Below are positions 11,277 through 22,473 of a stretch of DNA of 64,000 nt, in pieces. A model generated the notes under the pieces. It was not told where the DNA came from and made no database searches. It worked only from the letters and a program-made list of their open reading frames with translations. The translations under genes were made by a program, and so were the position numbers. Position 1 is the stretch's first letter, and every line of letters begins with the position of its first letter. The stretch spans positions 1,335,001 to 1,399,000 of the forward strand of contig NZ_JAPENY010000002.1 in assembly GCF_026341825.1 (NCBI RefSeq), given 5' to 3'. This DNA is from Streptomyces sp. NBC_00620. Its GTDB lineage: Bacteria > Actinomycetota > Actinomycetes > Streptomycetales > Streptomycetaceae.

Positions 11277-11915
11277 GTGAGAAGCAGCGGCGACGGTACG
11301 GCTGGGGGTGCCCCCGGACGCGGTCTGGGGGAGAGCGGCCCGTACCCGCTTCATGGCAGCGCGGCGGCCGATCACAGTCCGCGGCGGCCGACGGCAGTGC
11401 CGGGTGAGGGAGGAGCGGTTTCCGAGGAGATCGGCTACCGCGGTCCCACGGCGTGCGCTGCCGCGGGCATCACCTATCGGCAACTGGATTACTGGGCGAG
11501 GACCGGGCTGGTCGAGCCGAGCGTGCGGCCCGCTTACGGGTCGGGGACGCAGCGGCTGTACAGCTTCCGGGACGTGGTCGTCCTGAAGATCGTCAAGCGG
11601 TTCCTGGACACCGGGGTGTCGCTGCAGAACATCCGCACCACGGTCCAGCACCTCAGGGAGCGCGGCTTCCGGGATCTGGAGCGGATGACGCTGATGAGCG
11701 ACGGGGCCACGGTCTACGAGTGCACGTCCCCCGACGAGGTCCACGCGCTGCTCCAGGGCGGCCAGGGGGTCTTCGGGATCGCCGTGGGCGTGGTGTGGCG
11801 GGACGTCGAGAGCGCGCTCTCGCAGCTGCACGGCGAGCGCGTGGACACCGGCGAGACGCTCCTGGGGAACAACCCCGCGGACGAGCTGGCGAGACGGCGC
11901 AATCGCGCGGTCTGA
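11277..11915 (+). CDS. MerR-family regulator (Rv1830-like)
   Basis: This 212-residue protein has an unstructured N-terminus, a MerR-type helix-turn-helix (GPTACAAAGITYRQLDYWAR...GTQRLYSFRDVVVLKIVKRF) and a C-terminal domain rich in acidic residues. GTG 11277 has GGAGG at 11267-11271 with 5 bases spacing and lies downstream of the predicted transcription start. The position behind DUF151 mirrors Rv1830. The second helix-turn-helix of the locus suggests cross-regulation with the first MerR (inference). Confidence 0.83.
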   Translation: MRSSGDGTAGGAPGRGLGESGPYPLHGSAAADHSPRRPTAVPGEGGAVSEEIGYRGPTACAAAGITYRQLDYWARTGLVEPSVRPAYGSGTQRLYSFRDVVVLKIVKRFLDTGVSLQNIRTTVQHLRERGFRDLERMTLMSDGATVYECTSPDEVHALLQGGQGVFGIAVGVVWRDVESALSQLHGERVDTGETLLGNNPADELARRRNRAV

Positions 11916-11975
11916 CGAGCGGAACCGAACGGAACCGAGCGGAACAGATTGATGGTGCCCCGGCTTGCCGGGGCA

Positions 11976-12005
11976 TTGTCAGTGGCGTAGGGCAGCATCG
12001 GAGAT
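11976..12005 (+). promoter_or_regulatory. DNA-damage-type promoter of dinB (leaderless)
   Basis: TTGTCAGTG (11976-11984), exactly 8 bases, then CAGCAT (11993-11998). This fits the TTGTCRGTG-N8-TANNNT motif of the RecA-independent (PafBC-dependent) damage response of mycobacteria with one mismatch in the -10. Seven bases later comes the GTG start of dinB, so the message would be leaderless. Confidence 0.65.
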
Positions 12006-13376
12006 GTGAGAACCGCGCCCACGATCCTGCATCTCGACATGGATGCCTTCTTCGCCTCGGCGGAGCAGGCGGCCAAGCCGAGCCTGCGCGGGAAAGCGGT
12101 CGTCGTGGGCGGGCTCGGACCGCGTGGCGTCGTGGCCACCTGCTCGTACGAGGCACGAGTCTTCGGGGTGCACTCGGCGATGCCCATGGCCCAGGCGCGC
12201 CGGCTCGCGCCGAACGCCGCGTATCTCGTGCCGCGCTTCGGGATCTACCGGGAGGTCAGCGAGCAGGTGATGGGGCTGCTGAGGGCTCTGTCGCCGCTGG
12301 TGGAGCCGCTGAGCCTGGATGAGGCGTTCGTCGATCTGGAGGCCGAGGGAGCGGCCTGGGACGAGGCATCGGCACGACTGACCGGGGCGAAGCTGCGTGC
12401 GGACATCCGGGCCGTCACGGGGCTCACGGGGTCGGTGGGGCTCGCCGCGTCCAAGATGCTCGCGAAGATCGCCTCGGAGCAGGCCAAGCCCGACGGTCTG
12501 GTGCTGATAGAGCCGGGGACCGAGCGCGCCTTGCTGGGGCCCATGTCGGTGCGGACGCTGCCGGGTGTGGGGCCCGCGACCGGGGACCATCTGCGGCGGG
12601 CCGGGATCACCACCGTCGAGGAGCTTGCCGAGGCGGGCGAGGACGAGCTCGTACGGCTGGTGGGGAAGGCGCACGGGCACTCGTTGTACGCGATGGCGCT
12701 GGCCCACGACGACCGGCCCGTGGTGGCCGAGCGGGAGACCAAGTCGGTGTCCGTCGAGGACACGTACGACGTGGACATCCATGACCGGGTGCGGGTCGGT
12801 CTGGAGGTGCAGCGGCTCGCCGACCGGTGTGTGCAGCGGTTGCGGGGAGCCGGGCTGTCAGGGCGGACCATCGTGCTCAAGGTGCGGAAGTACGACTTCT
12901 CGACGCTGACGCGGTCCGAGACGCTGCGGGGGCCCACGGACGACCCCGCGGTGGTGCGGGAGGCGGCCGCGCGGCTGCTTGAGGTGGTGGACACGACCGG
13001 TGGTGTCCGGCTGCTCGGCGTGGGAGTCTCCGGGCTGGCCGACTACACGCAGGAGGACCTGTTCGCGCAGGCCCAGGCAGCCGCGGGGGAGCTTGCGGCT
13101 CAGGAGCATGCCGAGGAGGAGCCGCCGGAGGACGGCGCTGTCGAGCCGGTGCCGCCCGCCGAGCGGCGGTGGCCCGCGGGGCACGATGTGCGGCATGCCA
13201 AGTTCGGGCACGGGTGGGTGCAGGGGAGCGGGGTCGGGAGGGTGACCGTTCGGTTCGAGACTCCGTACTCCGAGCCCGGGCGGGTACGTACGTTCCGGAC
13301 CGACGATCCGGAGCTGGAGCCGGCTGATCCGTTGCCGTTGGTGGTCGATACCGTCGGCCGCCGCCATGACGGCTGA
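12006..13376 (+). CDS. dinB: DNA polymerase IV (Y-family, error-prone)
   Basis: This 456-residue lesion-bypass polymerase shows the palm motifs HLDMDAFFASAEQ and LSLDEAFVD, the steric-gate region YEARVFGVHSAMP and a helix-hairpin-helix (LPGVGPATGDHL). A clamp-binding motif QEDLF is at 349-353. Beyond it lies an acidic linker and a C-terminal segment (about 385-450, core KFGHGW 399-404) resembling the Tudor-like tail of UvrD/PcrA helicases, which is not part of the basic DinB fold. The promoter is of the damage-inducible type and the message probably leaderless. Confidence 0.93.
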   Translation: MRTAPTILHLDMDAFFASAEQAAKPSLRGKAVVVGGLGPRGVVATCSYEARVFGVHSAMPMAQARRLAPNAAYLVPRFGIYREVSEQVMGLLRALSPLVEPLSLDEAFVDLEAEGAAWDEASARLTGAKLRADIRAVTGLTGSVGLAASKMLAKIASEQAKPDGLVLIEPGTERALLGPMSVRTLPGVGPATGDHLRRAGITTVEELAEAGEDELVRLVGKAHGHSLYAMALAHDDRPVVAERETKSVSVEDTYDVDIHDRVRVGLEVQRLADRCVQRLRGAGLSGRTIVLKVRKYDFSTLTRSETLRGPTDDPAVVREAAARLLEVVDTTGGVRLLGVGVSGLADYTQEDLFAQAQAAAGELAAQEHAEEEPPEDGAVEPVPPAERRWPAGHDVRHAKFGHGWVQGSGVGRVTVRFETPYSEPGRVRTFRTDDPELEPADPLPLVVDTVGRRHDG

Positions 13377-13404
13377 GCCCGGTTGGGCGCTGCGGGCTGT
13401 CAGT

Positions 13405-13443
13405 GGCTGGTCGCGCAGTTCCCCGCGCCCCGACAGGGGCGCG
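13405..13443. repeat. Copy 1 of a 27-bp dispersed intergenic repeat with hairpin
   Basis: Positions 13405-13431 are identical, in inverse orientation, to 56262-56288. An adjoining hairpin (GCGCCCC...GGGGCGC, 13425-13442) could act as a two-way terminator, since the element lies between the convergent ends of dinB and the PRC-barrel gene. Confidence 0.75.
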
Positions 13444-13466
13444 TCACCCGGGCCCGAGTTGGTCTG

Positions 13467-13865
13467 TCAGGCCTCGTCCGTGCCCGCCAGGCGGCCGAAG
13501 TCGCGGTCCGGTGGAGGCGGAGGGGAGGCCACGTCGAGTCCGTAGTGGTGGTAGAGCTGGAGTTCCTGTTCGGGGGAGAGGTGGCGGCCGACGCCGAAGT
13601 CGGGGGCGTCCTTGATCAGTGCCCGTTCGAAGGGGATGCGCAGGGTGCCTTCGATGAGTTCGCTGGGCTCCAGGGGTACGAAGGCGTCCCTGCTGAACAG
13701 GCCCGTTCGTATGGCCGCCCACTCCGGGACCCCGGTCGCGTCGTCGAGGTAGACCTCGTCGATCGTGCCGATCTTGGCGCCGTTGCGGTCGAATGCCTTG
13801 CGGCCGATCAGGTTGCGCGGATCGATGTCGGTCTGCACGGTGCCCTCCATTTGGTCGCAACTCAT
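13467..13865 (-). CDS. PRC-barrel domain protein
   Basis: This 132-residue soluble protein has a PRC-barrel at about 15-85 (NLIGRKAFDRNGAKIGTIDEVYLD, then a GLFSRDAFVPL strand pair) and an acidic tail with YHHYGLD. PRC-barrels are found in RimM and photosynthetic reaction centres and often mediate RNA- or protein-binding; the function here is unknown. Starts at 13865 or 13850 (MEGTVQTD) are both possible and neither has a convincing ribosome site. It is divergent from the gcvP riboswitch. Confidence 0.78.
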   Translation of the reverse strand: MSCDQMEGTVQTDIDPRNLIGRKAFDRNGAKIGTIDEVYLDDATGVPEWAAIRTGLFSRDAFVPLEPSELIEGTLRIPFERALIKDAPDFGVGRHLSPEQELQLYHHYGLDVASPPPPPDRDFGRLAGTDEA

Positions 13866-13950
13866 CCGTAAGCACTACAAAAGAGCAGATTCAGGAAGGT
13901 GGCCACTCGAAGGCCCGGGCGTTGCCCTCGCTGGTACGCTGGCAAGCGGC

Positions 13951-14175
13951 TGCTGACCCCGCGCGGGAGAGTCCTCCAGACACCATCGGAGGGCGCCGAA
14001 GGAGCAAATCCTCCCCGGAATCTCTCAGGCCCACGTACCGCACGGACGAGGTCACTCTGGAAAGCAGAGCGGGTGCCGATGATGGCTCCCGCTCTCACCG
14101 ACGGTGAAAGTCGGGTCGCAGTGGGCGGGCGGTCCGGTGAAGCTCTCAGGTTGAGATGACAGAGGGGGAGGCCGT
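13951..14175 (+). promoter_or_regulatory. Tandem glycine riboswitch of gcvP
   Basis: Two glycine aptamers lie in series. The first has GCGGGAGAGTCC (from 13963), a CGCCGAAGGAGCAA core (about 13994) and GGAATCTCTCAGG; the second has ACTCTGGAAAGCAGAG, a CACCGACGG stem core and GAAGCTCTCAGG...TGACAGAGGGGG near 14137-14170. These are the family's signature segments in the right order. A -10-like TACGCT at 13935-13940 is a plausible promoter. Glycine binding normally turns on expression of glycine-cleavage genes. An in-frame ATG at 14156 belongs to the second aptamer and is not the gcvP start. Confidence 0.93.
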
Positions 14176-14233
14176 CGGGGTACCCGTGCCGGGGTGCCCC
14201 TCGAAGGTCGCGTGTGACCAGGAGGCCTCCGCC

Positions 14234-17119
<2,886 letters not shown>

Positions 17120-17173
17120 TCAGCGTTCAGGACTTGGACGCTTACGGGGAGTAACCACCCTCGGATACGCGTC

Positions 17174-17214
17174 GGGGCCGGTTCGGAGAGTGCGTCTCCG
17201 GGCCGGCCCCTCTT
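17174..17214 (+). terminator. Terminator behind gcvP
   Basis: A GC-rich stem, GGGGCCGG-TTCGGAG with CTCCGGGCCGGCCCC and a 7-base loop, is followed by TCTT. It lies 55 bases after the gcvP stop, before a convergent gene. Confidence 0.8.
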
Positions 17215-17254
17215 ATGTCTGGGCGGCCTTGCGGGCGCCACCCGGTCGTGCGGT

Positions 17255-17461
17255 TCAGGCCGCCGTCATCACGTGCTCGCTGCCCTTCGGGCGGTGCGGG
17301 GCGATGATCTGGCCGTCAGGCAGGAGCTCACCGGTGTCCTCGAAGAGCAGAACGCCGTTGCACAGGAGGCTCCATCCCTGCTCAGGGTGGTGCGCCGCGA
17401 GGCGGGCGGACTCCCGGTCGGCGGATTCGGCTGGCGGACACGGCGGCTTGTGCTGGCACAT
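17255..17461 (-). CDS. Small DUF5999-family protein
   Basis: This 68-residue protein starts MCQHKPPCPPAESADRE and has the conserved core HHPEQGWSLLCNGVLLFEDTGE and a tail ending in IAPHRP. It matches the DUF5999 family that is common in streptomycetes. ATG 17461 is preferred to an upstream start at 17533 because family members begin MCQH. Two N-terminal cysteines (C2, C8) and a third (C37) could bind metal, but this is a guess. No function is known. Confidence 0.8.
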   Translation of the reverse strand: MCQHKPPCPPAESADRESARLAAHHPEQGWSLLCNGVLLFEDTGELLPDGQIIAPHRPKGSEHVMTAA

Positions 17462-17821
17462 GGATGGGATCTTTCGCTGGGTTGAGATGTGAGTGTTGGC
17501 TGTGGTGTCTGTCCCGCGGCTCGATGTGGTCATGGCCGCCCCCCGTTGATGTGTTGTATGGAACCCAGTGTTGCCCCACGGGCGTCAATCCGCAGGGATT
17601 TCGCGGCAGCACTTCTCACAGGTTGATGACGCATCACCCGTGCGGACGGTTCATTCCAACTGCGTTGTCTCTTCGGGTGGTTCGTGGTGGTCGAATGGGG
17701 CTAGTCAGGTCGGGCGCAGGGGGCGTTTTCCCTCGTACGAGCGCATTGGGGCCCGAACGAGCGAAGTGCCCCGCGCCGGCAGAGCGGCGGCGGGGCACGG
17801 ACGCTGGTGCGGGTAGCTGTG

Positions 17822-18406
17822 CTACGCGGGTGAGCTGAGCAGCGGGGCGGGAGTGAGCCGGTGGGTGAGGACCGGCAGCAGTTCGGCGACGCGGTGCGGA
17901 CGGTGTGCGGCGATGCCGGGCGGGGCGGGCGCCAGCGGGACCAGGATGTCGGTGGCGGCGGGGTGGCCGGTGGCGCCGTCCGCGGTGACGTCGCCGTGCA
18001 GCCAGAGCGTGAGCATGTACAGCTCGGGCACGGACAGCAGGCGGGCCTGGTACGACTGCTTCATGCTCTCGGCCTGGCGCAGCGCGCGTTCGGTGGCGGT
18101 GATGTACGGGCCCTCGAAGAAGCGGGAGAAGGCCCAGCCGTCGGGGGTCAGCATGGTGTCGGCCGCGGCGACCGCGCGGTCGCCGCAGCGGATCAGGAAG
18201 CGCCACCCGGCGAGCCGGGTGGCGGACCCTCCCGCGGGGGCGATCCGGTCCAGGACGTGCACGGGAAGCGGGAGTTCGGGTGTGACGGGTCCCTGTGCCA
18301 TGCGTAGGGACGGAGTACGCGCCTCGCGGACGGCGGTGGGTGAACCGAGTGCCGTGAGGACGGAGCGCAGGGCGGGCGCGGGAGCCGGGGGTACGTGCAG
18401 CGGCAT
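17822..18406 (-). CDS. Conserved hypothetical protein
   Basis: This 194-residue protein has no signal peptide or clear membrane helix. Ordered blocks are GWRFLIRCGDRAVAAADTML and GWAFSRFFEGPYI plus a helix ALRQAESMKQSYQARLL; both ends are rich in proline and alanine. GAGAGG lies upstream of the ATG. I do not recognise a family. Confidence 0.7.
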   Translation of the reverse strand: MPLHVPPAPAPALRSVLTALGSPTAVREARTPSLRMAQGPVTPELPLPVHVLDRIAPAGGSATRLAGWRFLIRCGDRAVAAADTMLTPDGWAFSRFFEGPYITATERALRQAESMKQSYQARLLSVPELYMLTLWLHGDVTADGATGHPAATDILVPLAPAPPGIAAHRPHRVAELLPVLTHRLTPAPLLSSPA

Positions 18407-18950
18407 GGTGGGTCGCCTCTCATTCGACAGGCACGGTGGCGCGAGGGCGTGGGCGGACGGCGCTGTCAGCTCTCGGGGTCAAAGGGGCGAGGGATCTGGA
18501 TCTGCCGACACATGTGTCGCCTGCCTGTGTCACCTGGACGGCAGGACCCTGGGACCGCGAGCGCCAACTCTCTGCCTCGTTCGCGGAGTTTATACGAGAC
18601 GTGTTCTCACGGTGTTTCGTCTAGCCGCCTCGAATATGAAGAGCAAGGCACTATTCGGTCGGCGAAACGAGAGGTTTATGCTGGTTCTGTGCGGAAGCGC
18701 CGCGATGACCTCGGAATGCTTCGCCGGAGCGGTCGGCCGATTCTCGTCGGCGTTTTTCACGAGATCGTTCCCGAGTGAAACTGCGCACTGCTCCATGCCT
18801 GGTGAATGTGCCTGGGAGCACTCGGTTCAGAGTAGCGGGCGGCGGGTGTCCGCAGGACGTTATCGATCGCGTTGCCTGGGCATCATCCCCCGTGACCAGG
18901 GACGCCAGGGGCCGGGGTATCGGCCTGCCCATCCGAGGAGGGACGCTTCG
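18407..18950. other. 540-bp intergenic region without a supported gene
   Basis: The stretch separates divergently transcribed genes and is less GC-rich than its surroundings between about 18580 and 18780. The open frames within it lack codon bias or ribosome sites. It probably holds promoters for both neighbours, but I could not identify a convincing -35/-10 pair. Confidence 0.5.
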
Positions 18951-20468
18951 ATGGGAGAGAAGGTCGTGGGAGGGCCGTTCGCCCTGTCCGATCGCCAGCA
19001 CTACCGCGGCAAGCTCCGGCAGTGTCTGACGGGGCTGGCGCGGCTGCTGGAGGAGGAGCGGTTCGACCGCCCGAAGAATCTCATGGGCCTGGAGATCGAG
19101 CTGAATCTCGCAGGGACCGACGGAACCCCGAGAATGATGAATGCGCAAGTACTTGAAAGGATTGCGAGCCGCGATTTCCAAACAGAACTCGCCATGTTCA
19201 ACCTGGAAATCAACATAGCCCCACACCGATTGGGCGGGCGGGTATTCGACAGGCTCGCCGAGGAGCTGCGGACCTCCCTCGCGTACGCCCATCGGAAAGC
19301 GAAGGAAGTCGACGCCGGAATCGTGATGATCGGGATTCTGCCGACGCTCGAACAGAGCGATCTGGTCTCCTCGAACCTGTCGGACGTCGATCGCTACACC
19401 TTGCTCAACGACCAGATAGTCGCAGCCCGCGGCGAGGATTTCGCGCTCGACATCGACGGTGTGGAGCGACTCACTTGTACGTCGAAGTCCATCGCGCCCG
19501 AAGCCGCCTGCACCTCCGTGCAGTTGCACCTCCAGGTCACCCCGGGTCGGTTCGCCGACGTGTGGAACGCCGCGCAGGCGGTCGCCGCGGCCCAGGTCGC
19601 GGTGGGCGCCAACTCGCCCTTCCTCTTCGGCCACGAGCTGTGGAGCGAGTCCCGGCCCCCGCTGTTCCAGCAGTCCACCGACACCAGGCCGCCCGAGTTG
19701 CAGGCGCAGGGGGTACGGCCGCGCACCTGGTTCGGGGAACAGTGGATCTCGTCCGCGTACGACCTCTTCGAGGAGAACCTGCGCTTCTTCCCGCCCCTCC
19801 TGCCCATCTGCGACGAGGAGGACCCGCTGGGTGTCCTGGACGCCGGAGGCATTCCGAAGCTCGCCGAACTCGTGCTGCACAACGGCACGGTGTACCGCTG
19901 GAACCGGCCCGTGTACGGGGTCGCCGACGGGGTCCCCCATCTGCGTGTCGAGAACCGGGTGCTGCCCGCAGGCCCCACCGTCACCGACGTCATCGCCAAC
20001 GCGGCCTTCTACTACGGGCTCGTCCGCGCGCTTGCCGAAGAGGCGCGGCCCGTGTGGGCGCGGTTGCCTTTCGCGTCCGCCGCCGCCAACTTCGACGCCG
20101 CGTGCCGCCATGGCATCGACGCGCGCCTTGAGTGGCCCAGGCGTGGCCGGTACGGCGGGACGCACGAGGTGGAGGCCGTGGCGCTCGTGCGGGACGAGCT
20201 GCTGCCGCTCGCCGCGGCGGGCCTTGACGCGTGGGGGGTCGAGCCCGCCGACCGGGACCTCTATCTCGGCGTGATCGAGGAGCGGTGCCGGCTGCGCGTC
20301 AACGGGGCGAGCTGGCAGGCGGCGACCTTCCACCGGGCGCTGGAGAAGGGGCTCGGGCGGGATGACGCGCTGGCCGCGACCACACGGCGCTACGGCGAGC
20401 TGATGCATCTCGGGGAGCCCGTGCACACCTGGCCGGTGGGGCTGCCGGAGCCGGTTTCCTTGAGGTGA
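18951..20468 (+). CDS. Glutamate-cysteine ligase family (GCS2-like) protein
   Basis: This 505-residue protein of the ATP-dependent carboxylate-amine ligase fold has the N-terminal LMGLEIELNLAG motif, a central SVQLHLQVTPGRFADVWNAA block and the VENRVLPAGPTVTDVIANAAFYYGL block. Family members join glutamate to an amine (gamma-glutamylcysteine for glutathione, EgtA for ergothioneine and others). The substrate cannot be told. GAGGAGGG (18935-18942) precedes ATG 18951. The gene stands alone, with no ergothioneine or mycothiol genes beside it. Confidence 0.82.
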   Translation: MGEKVVGGPFALSDRQHYRGKLRQCLTGLARLLEEERFDRPKNLMGLEIELNLAGTDGTPRMMNAQVLERIASRDFQTELAMFNLEINIAPHRLGGRVFDRLAEELRTSLAYAHRKAKEVDAGIVMIGILPTLEQSDLVSSNLSDVDRYTLLNDQIVAARGEDFALDIDGVERLTCTSKSIAPEAACTSVQLHLQVTPGRFADVWNAAQAVAAAQVAVGANSPFLFGHELWSESRPPLFQQSTDTRPPELQAQGVRPRTWFGEQWISSAYDLFEENLRFFPPLLPICDEEDPLGVLDAGGIPKLAELVLHNGTVYRWNRPVYGVADGVPHLRVENRVLPAGPTVTDVIANAAFYYGLVRALAEEARPVWARLPFASAAANFDAACRHGIDARLEWPRRGRYGGTHEVEAVALVRDELLPLAAAGLDAWGVEPADRDLYLGVIEERCRLRVNGASWQAATFHRALEKGLGRDDALAATTRRYGELMHLGEPVHTWPVGLPEPVSLR

Positions 20469-20492
20469 GAGGCGAGAGGCGAGAGGTGAGAC
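20465..20492. repeat. Four copies of a 7-bp tandem repeat at a stop codon
   Basis: GTGAGAG, GCGAGAG, GCGAGAG, GTGAGAC run head to tail over the stop codon of the preceding gene. See the related heptamer array at 31326-31360. Confidence 0.85.
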
Positions 20493-20524
20493 GTGGGGGG
20501 TGAGGCGGGCGTGAGAGGTGGGCG

Positions 20525-22288
20525 TCAGCCTTGGCTGCCCGCCTCCACGATCGCCTTCAGGATCACCGAGTGGATCTGCGACGGGTCGTTGACCTGGTGG
20601 CCGGAACCGCCGGTCGCCTTGGCGATCTCCTCGACCTCCTCCTGGTCGGCGTCCGGGCCCACCGCGATCGCGATCAGCAGCACCGGGCGCTCCGGGGTGG
20701 TGAGTTCCTGCAACTTGGCGACCAGGGCCGAGCGCGAAATGCTTCCCGGGTCCTGGTTGACGCCGTCGGTCAGCAGGACCAGCGCGTTGAACTTCTCCTT
20801 CTTGTAGGAGGACGTGGCCGCCTGGTACGCGGCCAGCGTGGTGTCGTACAGACCCGTCGAGCCGCCCGGGACGGGCTCCAGGGCGCTGAAGGCGGCCGAC
20901 AGCTTGTCCCGCTGGGTGCCCTCGCCCTTGGTGTCGCCGAGCCGCTCGGTCGGCACCACGACTTGGTAGTCGCGGTCGCCGTCGAGACGGGTGGAGAACT
21001 TCCACAGGCCGATCTCGTCCTCCGGGGTGAAGGTGGCGAGGGCCTGCAGCAGGGACGCCTTGGTGACGTCCATACGGGTCTGGTCGGTGCCCGGCACCGG
21101 CTCGGTCATGGAGGCGGAGGCGTCGACGACCGTGGTGATACGGGCGCTCTGCACCGTGATCGTCCACATGCCGAGGGCCTCCTGGAGCGCCTTCGCCGAG
21201 GCCGGTTCGGCCGCTACGCGTGCGTACGGCTGCGGGGCGCGTCCGCCCGCCTCGGTGACCAGTGCGGCCGAGGGGTTCTCGTCGTCCGTGCGGAAGCCGT
21301 GCTTCTCCAGGATCTTCTGGGGCTCCTTCTCGCCAAGCAGGGCCATGAACCGCAGGGCCGCGCGGCTCTCGTCGGTGCTCAGCCGTACCTCGTCGACCAG
21401 CGTGAACGGGTAGTCGAGCAGCGGCGTTCCGTCCTTGGGGTAGAAGAGGTCGAGCCCGTCGGCGTTGTCGGCCGAGGAGTTGTACGCGAACGCCGCCTGC
21501 TCGGAGAGGATCAGCGCCTGGTTCCGCTTCGGGTTGCCCTGCTCGGTGCCCGAGGAGTCGCGCGGGAGGGTGTCCAGGACCTGGCTGTCGTTGTCGGAAG
21601 TGCGCTGCGAGAGCGCCTGGGCCATGGCGGCCGCCTGGGTGTCGCCGCCCTCGGTCCCTGCCGCCGCGCTGCTCAGCTGCGTCAGCGCGAGCAGACCGGT
21701 CGCACTGCGCGCCGGGTCGGCGGCGCCGAGCTTCAGGCGGTCGCTCGTCATCGCGGCACCGGCCAACTCGGTCCAGGTGTACGTCTTGTCCGGCCACCCC
21801 AGCGACTTGGCGGCCGTCGGGATCATGGCGACGCCGACCGGCGACGACGCGACGTTGCCGACGTCGCTCACCTGGGTCGCGTCGCTGTCCCCGGTGACGC
21901 GCTGCACCCACAGATTCGAGTCGGGCACCCACGCCTGGACGTCGGACTTCTTGCCCGTCAGCAGGGCGTCGGCGACCTTGTACGACTCGCGAGCGGTCAC
22001 GCTGACGTCGAGGCAGTGGCCGTCGGAGGTGATGTCGCGCTCACGGGCATACTCCGCCGTGGCCGTGAGAGCGGGTGCCAGGTCCGGCGATGCGGCGATC
22101 TTGACGCGCACCGCGTCGTCCCGGCAGGAGGAGCCGAAGGAGAGCAGGCCACTGCGGACCGCGACCGCAGTGCCTGCCGCGACCGTGAGTACGAGCGCCG
22201 TCGCGATGGCCACAGTGCGACGGCGCGCGCGTGGTCGGGGGTCGGCGGTGCCCGCCCCGTACTCGTCGGGCAAGCTGTGTCGTCCCAT
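20525..22288 (-). CDS. Membrane-anchored solute-binding/von Willebrand factor A fusion protein
   Basis: This 587-residue protein has an N-terminal transmembrane anchor (about 26-45), an extracellular domain resembling a periplasmic substrate-binding protein (about 60-370) and a C-terminal VWA domain with the metal-ion site DASAS (389-393) and TDG (507-509). Such a fusion could bind a ligand or ion outside the cell and present the VWA site for protein-protein contact. ATG 22288 is preceded by GGGAGG. The upstream extension to 22333 is less likely. Confidence 0.85.
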   Translation of the reverse strand: MGRHSLPDEYGAGTADPRPRARRRTVAIATALVLTVAAGTAVAVRSGLLSFGSSCRDDAVRVKIAASPDLAPALTATAEYARERDITSDGHCLDVSVTARESYKVADALLTGKKSDVQAWVPDSNLWVQRVTGDSDATQVSDVGNVASSPVGVAMIPTAAKSLGWPDKTYTWTELAGAAMTSDRLKLGAADPARSATGLLALTQLSSAAAGTEGGDTQAAAMAQALSQRTSDNDSQVLDTLPRDSSGTEQGNPKRNQALILSEQAAFAYNSSADNADGLDLFYPKDGTPLLDYPFTLVDEVRLSTDESRAALRFMALLGEKEPQKILEKHGFRTDDENPSAALVTEAGGRAPQPYARVAAEPASAKALQEALGMWTITVQSARITTVVDASASMTEPVPGTDQTRMDVTKASLLQALATFTPEDEIGLWKFSTRLDGDRDYQVVVPTERLGDTKGEGTQRDKLSAAFSALEPVPGGSTGLYDTTLAAYQAATSSYKKEKFNALVLLTDGVNQDPGSISRSALVAKLQELTTPERPVLLIAIAVGPDADQEEVEEIAKATGGSGHQVNDPSQIHSVILKAIVEAGSQG

Positions 22289-22473
22289 GAGGGTGGTGCC
22301 TCCCTGTTGAGCCCTGAGCCGTGAAACGGTCACAAGGCAGACAAAAGGGGGAGGTACGCCCCGTACGGCGCCCGTCCCCCAACGGCCAGTCGCGCACGAT
22401 CTTCGTAACTTCTTTCGAGACCCTAGCGGGGCGAAGATGGGGATGAGGCGGGATTACTCAACTGGAGGCGGGA

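Noticed and set aside
13397..13420. CTGTCAGTGGC resembling the damage-type promoter
   Set aside because: It adjoins the dispersed 27-bp repeat, has no TANNNT at 8-base spacing and faces no gene start.
14156..14233. In-frame ATG 26 codons upstream of the chosen gcvP start
   Set aside because: It lies in the conserved end of the second glycine aptamer; ATG 14234 has an AGGAGG site and begins like known P proteins.
18651..21932. Long minus-strand open frame crossing two genes
   Set aside because: It runs antisense to the ligase gene and out of frame through the VWA gene; shadow frame.
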